Origin: Arthrobacter sp. 135MFCol5.1
Lineage (GTDB): Bacteria > Actinomycetota > Actinomycetes > Actinomycetales > Micrococcaceae
Length of the DNA stretch: 64,000 nucleotides
NCBI RefSeq assembly: GCF_000374865.1
Contig: NZ_KB895452.1
Coordinates: 248,001 to 312,000, forward strand
Direction: 5' to 3'
This document shows positions 20,909 through 30,364 of this stretch, in pieces (the first letter of the stretch is position 1; every line of letters starts with the position of its first letter). Position numbers and translations under genes: made by a program. Below the pieces are notes generated by a model, which was not told where the DNA came from, ran no database searches, and was given only the letters and a program-made list of their open reading frames with translations.

Positions 20909-23900
20909 CTAGCGTCGGACGATTGACCTCAAGAGCCTCAATGCTACCGACAGTGAGGCCATGTCGTCGGCCTCCAGGGCGTTCACTTCGTCGAACATGC
21001 TCTTTGCCCTGCCCAGCTGTTCGGCATTCTGCGCCTCCCAGTCCTTGAGCCGCGCCTCCGGTGAGTCGGCCGTGGACGTTGCGTCCAGCACCGCCGTCGT
21101 CATGTCCGACACGGTCGAGTACAGATCGTCGCGCAAGGCGGCCCGCGCCAGCGCCTGCCACCTGTCCTGGCGGGGCAGGCTGCTGATCCGTTCCAGCAAG
21201 GAATCCGCGTGGAACCGGTTGAACACGGTGTAATACGTGGCCGCAATGTCCTCTACCGGGTCCTTGCGGGATCGGGCGATCTTGGCAATATCCAGCAGCA
21301 CGAAGCTCTCGAACAGCTCGGCCCAACGCAACGCCAGGCTTTCCGGGAGTTCCCATTCGCGACCCTTCGCCAGCCATTCGGCCACCCGTTCGCGGTCATC
21401 CCCGCGCAGGTAGTCCAGCAGGCGGGCCCGCATCGGATCCATGAGCGGCTTGAACTCCGCCACTACCTCTGCGATCGGGCGGGAGACGCTTTCCTGGCCC
21501 AGCAGCCACCGGACCGCACGGTCCAGGAGCCGGCGGATGTCCAGGTGTACGGTGCTCCAGTGCTCCGTCGGGAACGAAGCCGGCAGGCTGTTCAACTCGG
21601 CCACCATCGCATCCAGTTCGTACACCTCCCGCAGTGCCACGAACGCCTTGGCGACGGCCACTTCGCTGGCCGACGTTTCTTCCATGACCCGGAAGGCGAA
21701 GGTGATCCCGCCAAGGTTGATCATGTCGTTGGCCACCACGGTGGCGATGATTTCGCGTCGCAGCGGATGCGTGTCCAGCTCCGCATCGAAGCGTTCGCGC
21801 AGCTGGTGCGGGAAATAGGAGCGCAGCGTGTCCCGGAACCAGGGATCGTCGGCAAGGTCGCTGTCCCGAAGCGCCGAGGCCAGCTCGATCTTTGCATAGG
21901 CGGCCAGCACCGACAGTTCAGGGGAAGTCAGGCCCTGCCCCTGCTGCAGCCGGTCACGCAGGGTTTCGGTCGTCGGCAATGCTTCCAGGTCGCGTTTCAG
22001 GTCCGCGCTCTTCTCCAGCCAGTCCATGAGCCGCTCGTAGCTCGGGCTCCACTCGGCCACCCGGCTGCGGTCGTTCAGGAGCAGGATGTTCTGGTCGATG
22101 TTGTCTTCCAGGACCAGCCGGCCCACCTCGTCGGTCATGGAGGCCAGGAAGTCCGCGCGTTCGGCCGCCGGCAGCTTGCCTGCGGCGACCATGCGGTCAA
22201 CAAAGATCTTGATGTTGACTTCGTGGTCGGAGCAGTCCACGCCGGCAGAGTTGTCGATAGCATCAGTGTTGAGGATGACCCCCTGCAACGCCGCCTCGAT
22301 GCGGCCGCGCTGGGTCATGCCGAGGTTTCCGCCTTCGCCCACCACTTTCACGCGCAGATCCCGGCCGTTGACGCGGATGGCGTCGTTGGCCTTGTCCCCC
22401 ACCGTTGCGTTGGATTCTGAACTGGCCTTGACGTAGGTGCCGATACCGCCGTTGTACAGCAGGTCGGCCGGGGCCAGCAGGATGGCCCTCAGCAGCTCCG
22501 GCGGGCTGAGTTCGGTGGTTTCGGCCGACAGCCCGAGTGCAGCGCGCACTTGCGGGGATACGGGAATGGACTTGGCCTGCCGGGCGAAGACGCCGCCGCC
22601 TTCACTGATCAGCGACTTGTCGTAGTCGTCCCAGGAGGACCTGGGCAGCTCGAACAGCCTCTGCCGCTCAGCGAACGAGGATGCCTCGTCCGGCGCGGGA
22701 TCGAGGAAGATGTGCCGGTGGTCGAATGCCGCAAGCAACCTGATGTGGCGGGACAGCAGCATCCCGTTTCCGAACACGTCACCGGACATGTCCCCAACAC
22801 CCACCACCGTGAACGGCTCGGTCTGGGTGTCGAGGTCGAGCTCACTGAAGTGCCGCTTGACCGACTCCCAGGCGCCCCGGGCCGTGATCCCCATGGCCTT
22901 GTGGTCGTAGCCTACGGAGCCGCCGGAAGCGAACGCGTCCCCCAGCCAGAATCCGTATTCTGCCGACAGCCCGTTGGCGATGTCCGAGAAAGTAGCCGTC
23001 CCCTTGTCCGCCGCCACGACAAGGTAGGAGTCGTCGTCGTCATGCCTGACAACGTTCGACGGCGGCACAAGCCGCTCGCCGCTACCTTCCGTGAGCAGGT
23101 TGTCGGTGAGGTCCAGCAGGCCGCGGATGAAGGTCTTGTAGCTTTCGACGCCTTCCGCCATCCAGGCCGCGCGGTCGGCGGCCGGATCCGGGAGCTGCTT
23201 GGCGAAGAAGCCGCCCTTGGCTCCGGTGGGAACGATGACGGCGTTCTTGACCGTCTGCGCTTTCACCAGGCCCAGGACTTCGGTACGGAAGTCCTCCCGC
23301 CGGTCAGACCAGCGAAGGCCACCGCGGGCGACCTTGCCGAACCGCAGGTGCACGCCCTCCACCCGGGGCGAATAGACCCAGATTTCGAACATCGGCCGCG
23401 GGAACGGCAGCCCCTCGATCTGCGCCGGGTCCAGCTTGAAGCTCAGATGCGGCTTGTCCTGGAAGAAGTTGGTGCGCAGGGTGGCCTCAATGAGGTTGCC
23501 GAATGTGCGCAGCACGCGGTCTGCGTCCAGTGTGGCAACCTTCTCAATGGCAGCTGCCAGGTCCTGGCGTACGGACGCCTGGGCGGCGGCGCGGCCGTCG
23601 TCGTCCATGGCCGGGTCAAAGCGGGCAGCGAAGAGCGCGATCAGGGCCTTGGTCACGTCGGCGTTGGCCAGGAGCGTGTCCGCCATGAACCCGAAGGAAC
23701 TGCTGCTGCCCATCTGGCGCATGTAGCGGGCGTAAGCCCGCAGCACCGTGATCTGCCGCCAGTGCAGGCCCTCCCGCAGCACCAGGCGGTCGAAGCTGTC
23801 AGACTCCGCCGCTCCTGTGACGGCGGCGCCAAAGGATTCGGCCAGGAGTTCCCCCGTGCTGACCGGATCCACGCCGGCAGGGTATTTCAACCCAAGGTCG

Positions 23901-25762
23901 TAAAGGAAGAAGTCCCTGTGGTCGGCGGTTTCGATCTCGAACGGGCGTTCGTCCAGGACTTCCAGACCCAAGTTGTGGAAGTAGGGAAGGATCTGGCTCA
24001 GGCTCTTGGGCTCCAGCATGTAGAGCTTGACCCGGGCGTCCTCTTCCAAGGTCGCGCCTGCCCCCTCGGGCAGGTAGACGTGGACACCGGGACGGTCCTG
24101 CCGCGCGTCCGCACTCCGTTCGGCGGCTGCTCCGTACTTCTCGAAGCGCGCAATATCCTCAAGCGCGTCCTCTACCTCGTAGTCCACCCGGTAGCTGGCG
24201 GGAAACGCCTCGGCCCAGATGGCGGCGAGTTCCTTGGCCTCGGCCGGGTCCCGCCCTTCGCGCAGGACCTCGGTGATGCCCTCACTCCAGGACCTCGCGG
24301 CCCGGACCAGCCGCGTTTCCAGCTCCTCGCTGTTGACGTGGCTGACATCGGCGTTCTTGGGCAAGCGGATGCGGAAGAACAGGCGGGCAAGGGCCGACTC
24401 CGTCATGCGTGCTTCGTAGTCGATCGAGACCGCCTGGAACGTTTCCCGCAGTTCCTGCTCAATGCGCAGCCTGACATTGGTGGTGTACCGGTCACGGGGC
24501 AGGTAGACGACGGCGGACATGAAGCGGCCGTAGATGTCGGGCCTGAGGAACAACCGGGTACGGCGACGTTCCTGAAGCTTCTGGATACCCAAAGCCGTTG
24601 CGGCGAGGTCGGGAATTTCGATCTGGAACAGCTCATCGCGCGGATAAGTCTCGAGGATCCCCAGCAAATCCTTCCCGGAATGCGAGTCCGGCGGGAAGCC
24701 CGCGGTTTGCAGCACAGCGTCGACCTTTTCGCGGACGATCGGAATATCCCGGACGGAGCCGGCGTAAGCGCTCGTGGCGAAAAGTCCGATGAAGCGGCGC
24801 TCGCCGTTGACGTTGCCTGCGGCATCGAAACTCTTGATTCCGATGTAGTCGAGGTAAGCCGAGCGGTGCACGGTCGAGCGGGAATTGGCTTTCGTAATGA
24901 CCAGGGCGCGTTTTTCCCGCGCCTTCTTCCGGCCGGTATCGGTGAGGTGCTGGATGTGGGGGGAATCGGCGGACGCCCGCAACAGTCCAAGCCCGCTGTC
25001 TTCGCGCAGCTCGAGGACATCTTCCCCGTCGACGTTCAAGAGGTCGTATTCGCGGTAGCCGAGGAACGTGAAGTTACCGTCGTCGAGCCAGCGGAGCAGG
25101 TCCTTGGCCTGGCGCAATTCGGCGATCTGTGCGGGGTTGGCCACCTGGTCCAGGCTTCTGGCGATTTCCAGCGCCTTTTGGCGCATCTTCGGCCAGTCCT
25201 CGACAGCGGCCCGGACGTCCTTGAGTACCCTGGTCAGCCCGGCAAGCAGGGACGACTTCGCGTCGTCCGGAATACGCTGGATTTCGACGGCGATCCACGA
25301 CTCCATGTGGGAGGCGTTTTCACCTTGGGCGATGAGGTGCGACAGGTTCGGCATGGCGGCCGTGTCCCCACTTGAAATGCCCAGGTGGGCCGGGACCCTG
25401 TTAACCTCTACCAACTCGCCGGTTTCCCGATTCCTGGTGGCGACAAACAGCGGGTGGACCACCAGTTTGATGGCTGCGTGCTGCCGGACCAGTTCCGCGT
25501 TCACGGAATCGACGAGGAAGGGCATGTCGTCAGTAACGACGAAGATGACGGTGCTGTCCTCCTCGTCGGCGATTGAGATCTTTGCCTGCCCGGGCAGCCG
25601 GACCGACGCCGTCGTGTGGTGCTCCCGTGCCCGGGACTCCAGTACCTCGCGAGGGTAGCTCCGGGCGTCCTCCTCCGCCAAGTGCTGGTAGTAGTCCCCC
25701 ATGAAACCTTCAAGGCCTTCAATGGAGAGGGGCTGATCCTCCACACCAGATCCAGACGACAT
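20909..25762 (-). CDS. gdhB: Large NAD-dependent glutamate dehydrogenase (L_180 class)
   Basis: The 1617-residue protein has the size and order of the actinobacterial 180-kDa NAD-glutamate dehydrogenase: a long N-terminal regulatory part with ACT-like segments, the catalytic core around VPTGAKGGFFAKQLP, a nucleotide-binding region near VVGEGGNLGMTQ, and a helical C-terminal domain. It deaminates L-glutamate to 2-oxoglutarate with NAD in the cytosol, supporting growth on amino acids. The ATG at 25762 is chosen because GGAGG lies eight bases upstream; the longer frame adds an Arg/Pro-rich segment not seen in the family. It stands alone, 28 bases from the kinase gene start. Confidence 0.93.
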   Translation of the reverse strand: MSSGSGVEDQPLSIEGLEGFMGDYYQHLAEEDARSYPREVLESRAREHHTTASVRLPGQAKISIADEEDSTVIFVVTDDMPFLVDSVNAELVRQHAAIKLVVHPLFVATRNRETGELVEVNRVPAHLGISSGDTAAMPNLSHLIAQGENASHMESWIAVEIQRIPDDAKSSLLAGLTRVLKDVRAAVEDWPKMRQKALEIARSLDQVANPAQIAELRQAKDLLRWLDDGNFTFLGYREYDLLNVDGEDVLELREDSGLGLLRASADSPHIQHLTDTGRKKAREKRALVITKANSRSTVHRSAYLDYIGIKSFDAAGNVNGERRFIGLFATSAYAGSVRDIPIVREKVDAVLQTAGFPPDSHSGKDLLGILETYPRDELFQIEIPDLAATALGIQKLQERRRTRLFLRPDIYGRFMSAVVYLPRDRYTTNVRLRIEQELRETFQAVSIDYEARMTESALARLFFRIRLPKNADVSHVNSEELETRLVRAARSWSEGITEVLREGRDPAEAKELAAIWAEAFPASYRVDYEVEDALEDIARFEKYGAAAERSADARQDRPGVHVYLPEGAGATLEEDARVKLYMLEPKSLSQILPYFHNLGLEVLDERPFEIETADHRDFFLYDLGLKYPAGVDPVSTGELLAESFGAAVTGAAESDSFDRLVLREGLHWRQITVLRAYARYMRQMGSSSSFGFMADTLLANADVTKALIALFAARFDPAMDDDGRAAAQASVRQDLAAAIEKVATLDADRVLRTFGNLIEATLRTNFFQDKPHLSFKLDPAQIEGLPFPRPMFEIWVYSPRVEGVHLRFGKVARGGLRWSDRREDFRTEVLGLVKAQTVKNAVIVPTGAKGGFFAKQLPDPAADRAAWMAEGVESYKTFIRGLLDLTDNLLTEGSGERLVPPSNVVRHDDDDSYLVVAADKGTATFSDIANGLSAEYGFWLGDAFASGGSVGYDHKAMGITARGAWESVKRHFSELDLDTQTEPFTVVGVGDMSGDVFGNGMLLSRHIRLLAAFDHRHIFLDPAPDEASSFAERQRLFELPRSSWDDYDKSLISEGGGVFARQAKSIPVSPQVRAALGLSAETTELSPPELLRAILLAPADLLYNGGIGTYVKASSESNATVGDKANDAIRVNGRDLRVKVVGEGGNLGMTQRGRIEAALQGVILNTDAIDNSAGVDCSDHEVNIKIFVDRMVAAGKLPAAERADFLASMTDEVGRLVLEDNIDQNILLLNDRSRVAEWSPSYERLMDWLEKSADLKRDLEALPTTETLRDRLQQGQGLTSPELSVLAAYAKIELASALRDSDLADDPWFRDTLRSYFPHQLRERFDAELDTHPLRREIIATVVANDMINLGGITFAFRVMEETSASEVAVAKAFVALREVYELDAMVAELNSLPASFPTEHWSTVHLDIRRLLDRAVRWLLGQESVSRPIAEVVAEFKPLMDPMRARLLDYLRGDDRERVAEWLAKGREWELPESLALRWAELFESFVLLDIAKIARSRKDPVEDIAATYYTVFNRFHADSLLERISSLPRQDRWQALARAALRDDLYSTVSDMTTAVLDATSTADSPEARLKDWEAQNAEQLGRAKSMFDEVNALEADDMASLSVALRLLRSIVRR

Positions 25763-25817
25763 CGACAACGCCTCCACTAGAGAAATTCGCCGCACCTTTG
25801 CAGCTCTTATGGCGAGC

Positions 25818-27122
25818 CTAGTCCTTTGCCTTGCGCCGTGGTGTGGAAGAAAATACAGAGGATTTGGACTTTTGCTGGACGGGTGCACAAACCAGTTCCC
25901 CGATCGCCCTGCGGAGCGTCGACTCCGGCGCAGCTTCGTGCAACAGGGATCCAGCCAAGAGCGCTGCGTCGGCTGCAGCGGGGTCGTACGGCAGAAACGC
26001 GGTGAGCCCGGAAGCCGGGCCGTATCGTTCCCAGGCATCCCTCAGCTGGCGCTCGGGACTTCTGCCAACGGAGGAGGCCCGCACTTTGTTCATGACCACG
26101 ATGGGCGCGGCCTGTGGGACCGCTGTTTCCAGTTCGGCGAGCGCCCGCACCAGCCTGGGCACCCCTACCGGATCCGCTGCCCCGACCGCATAGACCGTGT
26201 CAGCCACTTCAAGGGGGCAAAGCGTCGCCGCATTCCGCCGCGGCGCCATGGTGTCGAAGCTGAGTTCTTCATCAGCCTCAAGACAGAAGCCGGTATCGAC
26301 CACCACCACGTCCGCCATGTGCCTGGCCCGCTCGAGGACCAAGGCCAGAGCTGTGGCCCTGAGTTCGGTCCACCGGTCAGCGCGGGTTATCCCCGTCAGG
26401 ACCTTGAACGTCCCTGACGCGGTGGCAACGGTTGAGGCCACTTTCCGAAGCGCATCAGCGTCCAGCGCCCCCTGGTCGGCGAGCCTGCACGCCTGGGCAA
26501 GCCCGGCCGACTCATCCAGCAATCCCAGGACTGCCGCTACGCTTGCGCCGTAGGTGTCGGCATCGACAAGGAGGACCTCCCGGCCGTCAGCCGCCATTTC
26601 TCCGGCGATGTTGGCTGCAACCGTGGTCCTTCCGGGCGACCCCGCCGGACCCCATACGGCGATGATCTTCCCCGTCCCGGCATTCTCCGGGCCGGGCTTG
26701 GGTTCAACCGGTGTGATGGCGAGCGCCGCTCCAGTATCAGCTTCCGCGCTCAACGCCGGAGGACGACCCAGACCGGTCAGGCGGGCAACAGCGTCCGCTA
26801 TCCTGTCCGAAAGCTCCGCGGAATGAACCCCGGTCAGTGCCGAGGCCACCCCGATCTTGCGGAGCCTGTCCGCCTCATCGGCGTTGTCCGTCAGGGCAAT
26901 GATTGCCACCCCCACAGCGCCAAGGCGGTCAACCAGGGACGCAGTCAGCCCTTCTGAACCTTCGGCCACGACGGCAGCCCTGGCGAGGCCGCTCTGGCAG
27001 GCTGCCAGCAATTCCGGAAGTTCAGCGCATCGCCGAACCACAGTGACGGGGCCGTGCAGCCGTTCCAGGCCGCCCACCACATCCTCCCGGCTTTGGCCCA
27101 CAGTGACCACCGGAATGCTCAT
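25818..27122 (-). CDS. CpaE/MinD-like ATPase family protein with altered P-loop
   Basis: The 434-residue protein has a degenerate receiver-like N-terminus (about 1-120) and a ParA/MinD-type domain (about 150-400) with LLVDADTYGASVAAVLGL and VVVVDTG. In CpaE proteins this module places Flp/tad pili or regulates septum position (mycobacterial Ssd). The P-loop reads GPAGSPGRTT (158-167): the usual GK lysine is Arg165 and the signature lysine of deviant Walker motifs is absent, so nucleotide hydrolysis may be lost or changed. ATG overlaps the stop of the SAF gene by four bases. No CpaF, TadB, TadC or pilin gene lies in the window. Confidence 0.82.
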   Translation of the reverse strand: MSIPVVTVGQSREDVVGGLERLHGPVTVVRRCAELPELLAACQSGLARAAVVAEGSEGLTASLVDRLGAVGVAIIALTDNADEADRLRKIGVASALTGVHSAELSDRIADAVARLTGLGRPPALSAEADTGAALAITPVEPKPGPENAGTGKIIAVWGPAGSPGRTTVAANIAGEMAADGREVLLVDADTYGASVAAVLGLLDESAGLAQACRLADQGALDADALRKVASTVATASGTFKVLTGITRADRWTELRATALALVLERARHMADVVVVDTGFCLEADEELSFDTMAPRRNAATLCPLEVADTVYAVGAADPVGVPRLVRALAELETAVPQAAPIVVMNKVRASSVGRSPERQLRDAWERYGPASGLTAFLPYDPAAADAALLAGSLLHEAAPESTLRRAIGELVCAPVQQKSKSSVFSSTPRRKAKD

Positions 27123-27760
27123 CGGGCTCCACCGGGGTTCCAGACGACCGAGATCTTTGCTTCATTTGCCTGCGCGCCCAGCAACGCCGGCATCTGCTTG
27201 TCCTCCACCAATACCATCAGAACCGTCGTCTTCGACGATCCAAGGGCCGTGGACCCCGTGGCCACTTCGGTGATCTCCGCACCGTGCAGGAGGAGCTTCG
27301 GCTCACTGAAACCGTTCTTGGCATCCGGCTGCGCCACCCAAACATCGACGCGGGCGCCGGCAACGGCTTGTGCCGGCAACGTCTGATCAATGGTGAGAGC
27401 TACAGGCTTCCGGTCCAGCCGGTCCACTTCGCCGAGTATTGACCGCGGAACGAGCTGGTCTTTCCCAATGCGCTGCATGGCAACCACGTCCTGCGGCAAC
27501 CCGTCCGCCACGGCGATGTAATGCTGCTCGGTATCTCCCAGCCTGACCTTGGCGCGCACCACGTTCTCGGGAGTGAGGCGTTCGCCCACCGCAATGCCGT
27601 CCCTGGCGGCGTAGACCTCGGTTGTCCGGTCTGCGCTGCCTACGAGAAAGACGACACCCGCTATGGATACCAGGACCAGGAGTACGCCAACCAACAGCCG
27701 GGGGTCTCTCCACGAGGGACGCTTGAGCCGTGCAGCACCGACGCTTGAATCAGGAACCAT
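27119..27760 (-). CDS. SAF-domain membrane protein, CpaB-like
   Basis: The 213-residue protein has a cytosolic start, one membrane helix (about 20-41) and an external SAF domain (TEVYAARDGIAVGERLTPENVV) followed by a domain resembling CpaB/RcpC pilus assembly proteins. ATG at 27760 is preceded by GGAGG at five bases. Its stop overlaps the CpaE-like gene start, so the two form an operon. In tad systems CpaB-type proteins are periplasmic; no other assembly gene is present here. A role at the cell wall is inferred. Confidence 0.8.
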   Translation of the reverse strand: MVPDSSVGAARLKRPSWRDPRLLVGVLLVLVSIAGVVFLVGSADRTTEVYAARDGIAVGERLTPENVVRAKVRLGDTEQHYIAVADGLPQDVVAMQRIGKDQLVPRSILGEVDRLDRKPVALTIDQTLPAQAVAGARVDVWVAQPDAKNGFSEPKLLLHGAEITEVATGSTALGSSKTTVLMVLVEDKQMPALLGAQANEAKISVVWNPGGAR

Positions 27761-27913
27761 ACCGTCCTCCCCCTTGGCATCCCGGACCCTCCCCACGGGG
27801 GCCGGACTCCTCATTGTTACCGGAAGGCCGATGGAACAAAAGTCATTTGGCTAAAACCTGCCAATATGTGGATAACGGGAACAAACTGCGCCACTTGATG
27901 GCAAAATGAGTCC

Positions 27914-28129
27914 ATGCCAAGGTTTCTCACGCTCGCAGACGTCGCTGAGCAGCTTCAGATTAATTCTCCAGCCGCGTATGCCTTGGTGCGCAGCGGCGAG
28001 CTGAAGGCCATCCAGGTGGGTGGCAGGGGCCAGTGGCGGGTCGAAGAAAAGATGCTGGAGCAGTACATCCAGGAACGCTATGCCGAGGCCAGCCGCATGA
28101 TCCAGGAGTCCCGCGCCAAGTCGATGTGA
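27914..28129 (+). CDS. Small helix-turn-helix protein, excisionase/BldC-like family
   Basis: The 71-residue protein is almost entirely a MerR-type winged helix-turn-helix (LTLADVAEQLQINSPAAYALVRSGELKAIQVGG region) with a helical tail ending in SRAKSM. It is related to the helix_turn_helix_17 and BldC group, small DNA-binding proteins that act as regulators in actinobacteria or as phage excisionases. No phage genes are near, so a chromosomal regulator is more likely. No clear Shine-Dalgarno precedes the ATG; a CAAAAT box about seven bases upstream could mark a leaderless transcript. Confidence 0.8.
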   Translation: MPRFLTLADVAEQLQINSPAAYALVRSGELKAIQVGGRGQWRVEEKMLEQYIQERYAEASRMIQESRAKSM

Positions 28130-28181
28130 CCGGCTAGCGCACCTTCCAGCCGCAAAAGCAGCAGGACCGACTGCGCCGCCG

Positions 28182-28751
28182 CTACAGACCGCCCATCTTG
28201 CGTGACCTGATCATGGCAAGCCCGGCGAAGGGTATGGCAGAGACCTGGCTCACGCCCTGGCTCCTGCGGACCTCGCCGGGCGTGACCACGGCCAGGTCGA
28301 TGTAGTCACTGCCCACGCGGTCGATCACTCCTGCCAGGCGGACGAGACCTGCAGCACCGCCAACGGTCACCGCCAGCTCCGCCCTGTCGCGTGCAAGGCC
28401 ACGCAAGGAATGCGCGAGCCCAATCGATCGGCGAACCGCGGAATTTTCTGCTTGCGCGTGCCGCCCCAGTCCGACATAACGCGCCACGGCCGCGTAGGGA
28501 ACAAGCACTTGGCTCTGCTCATCGTCCAGGACCAGCGCATCGGCCCCGGCATGTGTGAGCTCACCGTGTACGGATTCCCCGCAGAGAAGATGGACGCCAA
28601 TCCGGTAGCCCACCGATGCCCGCAGCCTGTCCTCAACCGGCAGGCTTACCAACTCGGCGCGGGCCCGCTCATTGATTTCGGCGTCCAACGACAACCGGTC
28701 AATTTCAGCAAGTTGGCTTTCGATGTCATTGAAGAGTGCATCCCAGCGCAT
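28182..28751 (-). CDS. Protein of unknown function, beta-barrel-like
   Basis: The 189-residue protein has an acidic helical N-terminus (about 1-40) followed by short beta-strand-rich repeats (GELTHAGADALVLDDEQSQVLVP and LAVTVGGAAGLVRLAGVIDRVG...YIDLAVV), which look like two Sm-like folds. The ATG at 28751 is chosen because the protein then starts with RWDALFNDIESQL; the longer frame adds Arg-rich residues. It overlaps no neighbour and is convergent with the HTH gene. No function is assigned. Confidence 0.6.
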   Translation of the reverse strand: MRWDALFNDIESQLAEIDRLSLDAEINERARAELVSLPVEDRLRASVGYRIGVHLLCGESVHGELTHAGADALVLDDEQSQVLVPYAAVARYVGLGRHAQAENSAVRRSIGLAHSLRGLARDRAELAVTVGGAAGLVRLAGVIDRVGSDYIDLAVVTPGEVRRSQGVSQVSAIPFAGLAMIRSRKMGGL

Positions 28752-28881
28752 TCCGCCAGCGTAAGTTGCCCTTCCGCCCCGGTCAACGCAGCCAGGATTT
28801 TCTCTCCAACGTCTAGACAAAAGATCGTACATCGGTCCAAACTGAATCAAACAACATCAAATGATATCTAAAGGGACGATA

Positions 28882-29724
28882 ATGGATTGCAGGGAAGAAG
28901 CACGGTGGTCGGACATCGTGTCGGCATTTGCCTTGCTCGTGCTCGGCGTCGCACTTTGGTTCCTGGGCTCCGGACTTGTCGCCCAATGGCAGGCTTCCGC
29001 AGCGCGCAACCAGGAACCATCCGTGGAAGTCCTGTTGGCGGCCGCCGCATCAGCGGCCGGTGCCGGCATTTTGCTGTGGTGGACGTTTGCGATCGTATGC
29101 GCCGGTTCAGGAGTCCTACTCGAGCGCCTTGGCCGGCGTCGGTCCGCGGCAGCCGTGCGCAGGTTCTCTCCTGCATTCATGCAACGGGCCTTGGTTGCCG
29201 CCCTTTCGATCCAGCTCCTCGCAGGAGCGGCCGCGCAAGCCGCCGCAACCGATCCGGGGCCCGCATGGGGCCCCACACCCAGCCACTCGTCGTCGGCCCC
29301 CTTCAGCCCACCACCCACGAGCAGCATTCCAGACACGGGAGGAGGAACCGTGAAGGAACAGTCCGCAGTGGAACCGCCATGGAGCATCGCCGCAACGGAA
29401 GGACAACCTGGGCCCCAACCGCCCGCCGCCATGCCGGCACCCGGATGGCGTCCCGCTCCTCAGGTAGTGGAACCCGGCCTGCTCGCCGCGCCAGGGAGCA
29501 GGGCAGCAAGTGGAGCTGCTCCCGGGACCGGGGCTGCAACCGTGACCGTACTGTCCGGGGACACCCTATGGGCCATCGTAGCCAACCAGCTTGGCCCCGG
29601 TGCCTCGGATGTGGACATAGCCCTCGAATGGCCGCGCTGGTACTCGGTGAACCGCGGGCAAATCGGCGGGAACCCGGATGTCCTGCTGCCAGGCCAAATC
29701 CTCCGGGCGCCACAGCCGTCGTAA
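28882..29724 (+). CDS. LysM-domain membrane protein
   Basis: The 280-residue protein has three hydrophobic segments (about 10-33, 50-76 and 100-120), a Pro/Ser-rich external linker of about 100 residues and a C-terminal LysM domain (about 222-278, SGDTLWAIVANQL to LLPGQILRAP) that binds peptidoglycan or chitin-like sugars. The ATG at 28882 is chosen because AAAGGGA lies upstream; the earlier ATG at 28861 has none. The linker should let LysM reach the wall. It precedes the Rv3235-like gene by 54 bases on the same strand and probably shares its transcript. Confidence 0.82.
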   Translation: MDCREEARWSDIVSAFALLVLGVALWFLGSGLVAQWQASAARNQEPSVEVLLAAAASAAGAGILLWWTFAIVCAGSGVLLERLGRRRSAAAVRRFSPAFMQRALVAALSIQLLAGAAAQAAATDPGPAWGPTPSHSSSAPFSPPPTSSIPDTGGGTVKEQSAVEPPWSIAATEGQPGPQPPAAMPAPGWRPAPQVVEPGLLAAPGSRAASGAAPGTGAATVTVLSGDTLWAIVANQLGPGASDVDIALEWPRWYSVNRGQIGGNPDVLLPGQILRAPQPS

Positions 29725-29778
29725 CTGCCTTTTTGCTACCTGGCAGTGGAACCAGCCAACTAAATGAAGGGGAATCCA

Positions 29779-30276
29779 ATGATTGCTGTGACACCAATTC
29801 GCGCCAAGCAGGACTTGACGGCGCTTCCCGGGAACAAGACCGGTGGGCCCGGGATTGCCGCCAGCGGGACCTCGTCCGCAGGGCGTTTCCGGGGAGCACG
29901 TCCGGCACCGCTGCGACCAGTCGACGAGGCCGCGGAAGTGCGGGCTATCACCCGCGGGACCATCCAGGCCTCCATGGAGGTCCTGGCCGGAATCCGGCCC
30001 GTCCACCAGCTTGCACGCCGGCTGGATCCACGGTGCCTGTCGGCCCTTCAACACCGGGCAGCATTGATCAGGCGTGAACTGACCCGGACTGGCAATCCGG
30101 CACTGGCCCGGCTTCACCGGAATTCAGTGGTCCGCTCGGTACGCGTCTGTGAGGTGTCCGATGGAATCTACGAGGCCAGCGCCGTCGTTGTGGATGACGT
30201 GCGCGCCCGCGCCGTTGCTGTGCGCATCGAACGGAGCAAACAGGTGTGGCGGGTGGTCGAACTTGTCATCGGGTGA
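29779..30276 (+). CDS. Rv3235-like family protein, unknown function
   Basis: The 165-residue protein has a disordered, Gly/Pro-rich N-terminus (about 55 residues) and a compact C-terminal domain (about 60-165, RRLDPRCLSALQHRAALIRRE to VRIERSKQVWRVVEL). Layout and position beside secA match the actinobacterial Rv3235 family, whose function is unknown. ATG at 29779 is preferred over 29764 because GGGGA lies six bases upstream. A terminator-like stem follows. Confidence 0.7.
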   Translation: MIAVTPIRAKQDLTALPGNKTGGPGIAASGTSSAGRFRGARPAPLRPVDEAAEVRAITRGTIQASMEVLAGIRPVHQLARRLDPRCLSALQHRAALIRRELTRTGNPALARLHRNSVVRSVRVCEVSDGIYEASAVVVDDVRARAVAVRIERSKQVWRVVELVIG

Positions 30277-30291
30277 GAGAGCGCCCGGAGA

Positions 30292-30334
30292 CGCCGACAG
30301 GGCAGGGAACAAGAGGTTCCCTGCCCTGTCGGCG
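30292..30334. terminator. Bidirectional terminator between the Rv3235-like gene and secA
   Basis: Two perfectly complementary 19-base arms (30292-30310 and 30316-30334) enclose the loop AAGAG. No long T-run follows on either strand, as is common in high-GC actinobacteria. It separates convergent genes. Confidence 0.8.
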
Positions 30335-30364
30335 GATGCCAGCGCCCTTGGTAACCCCTGCGGG

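Noticed and set aside
22550-25375. Plus-strand frame of 941 codons
   Set aside because: Fully antisense to the glutamate dehydrogenase, which has clear motifs; long antisense frames are expected at this GC content.
27914-28129. Phage excisionase
   Set aside because: No integrase, attachment site or phage gene nearby; codon use matches the chromosome.
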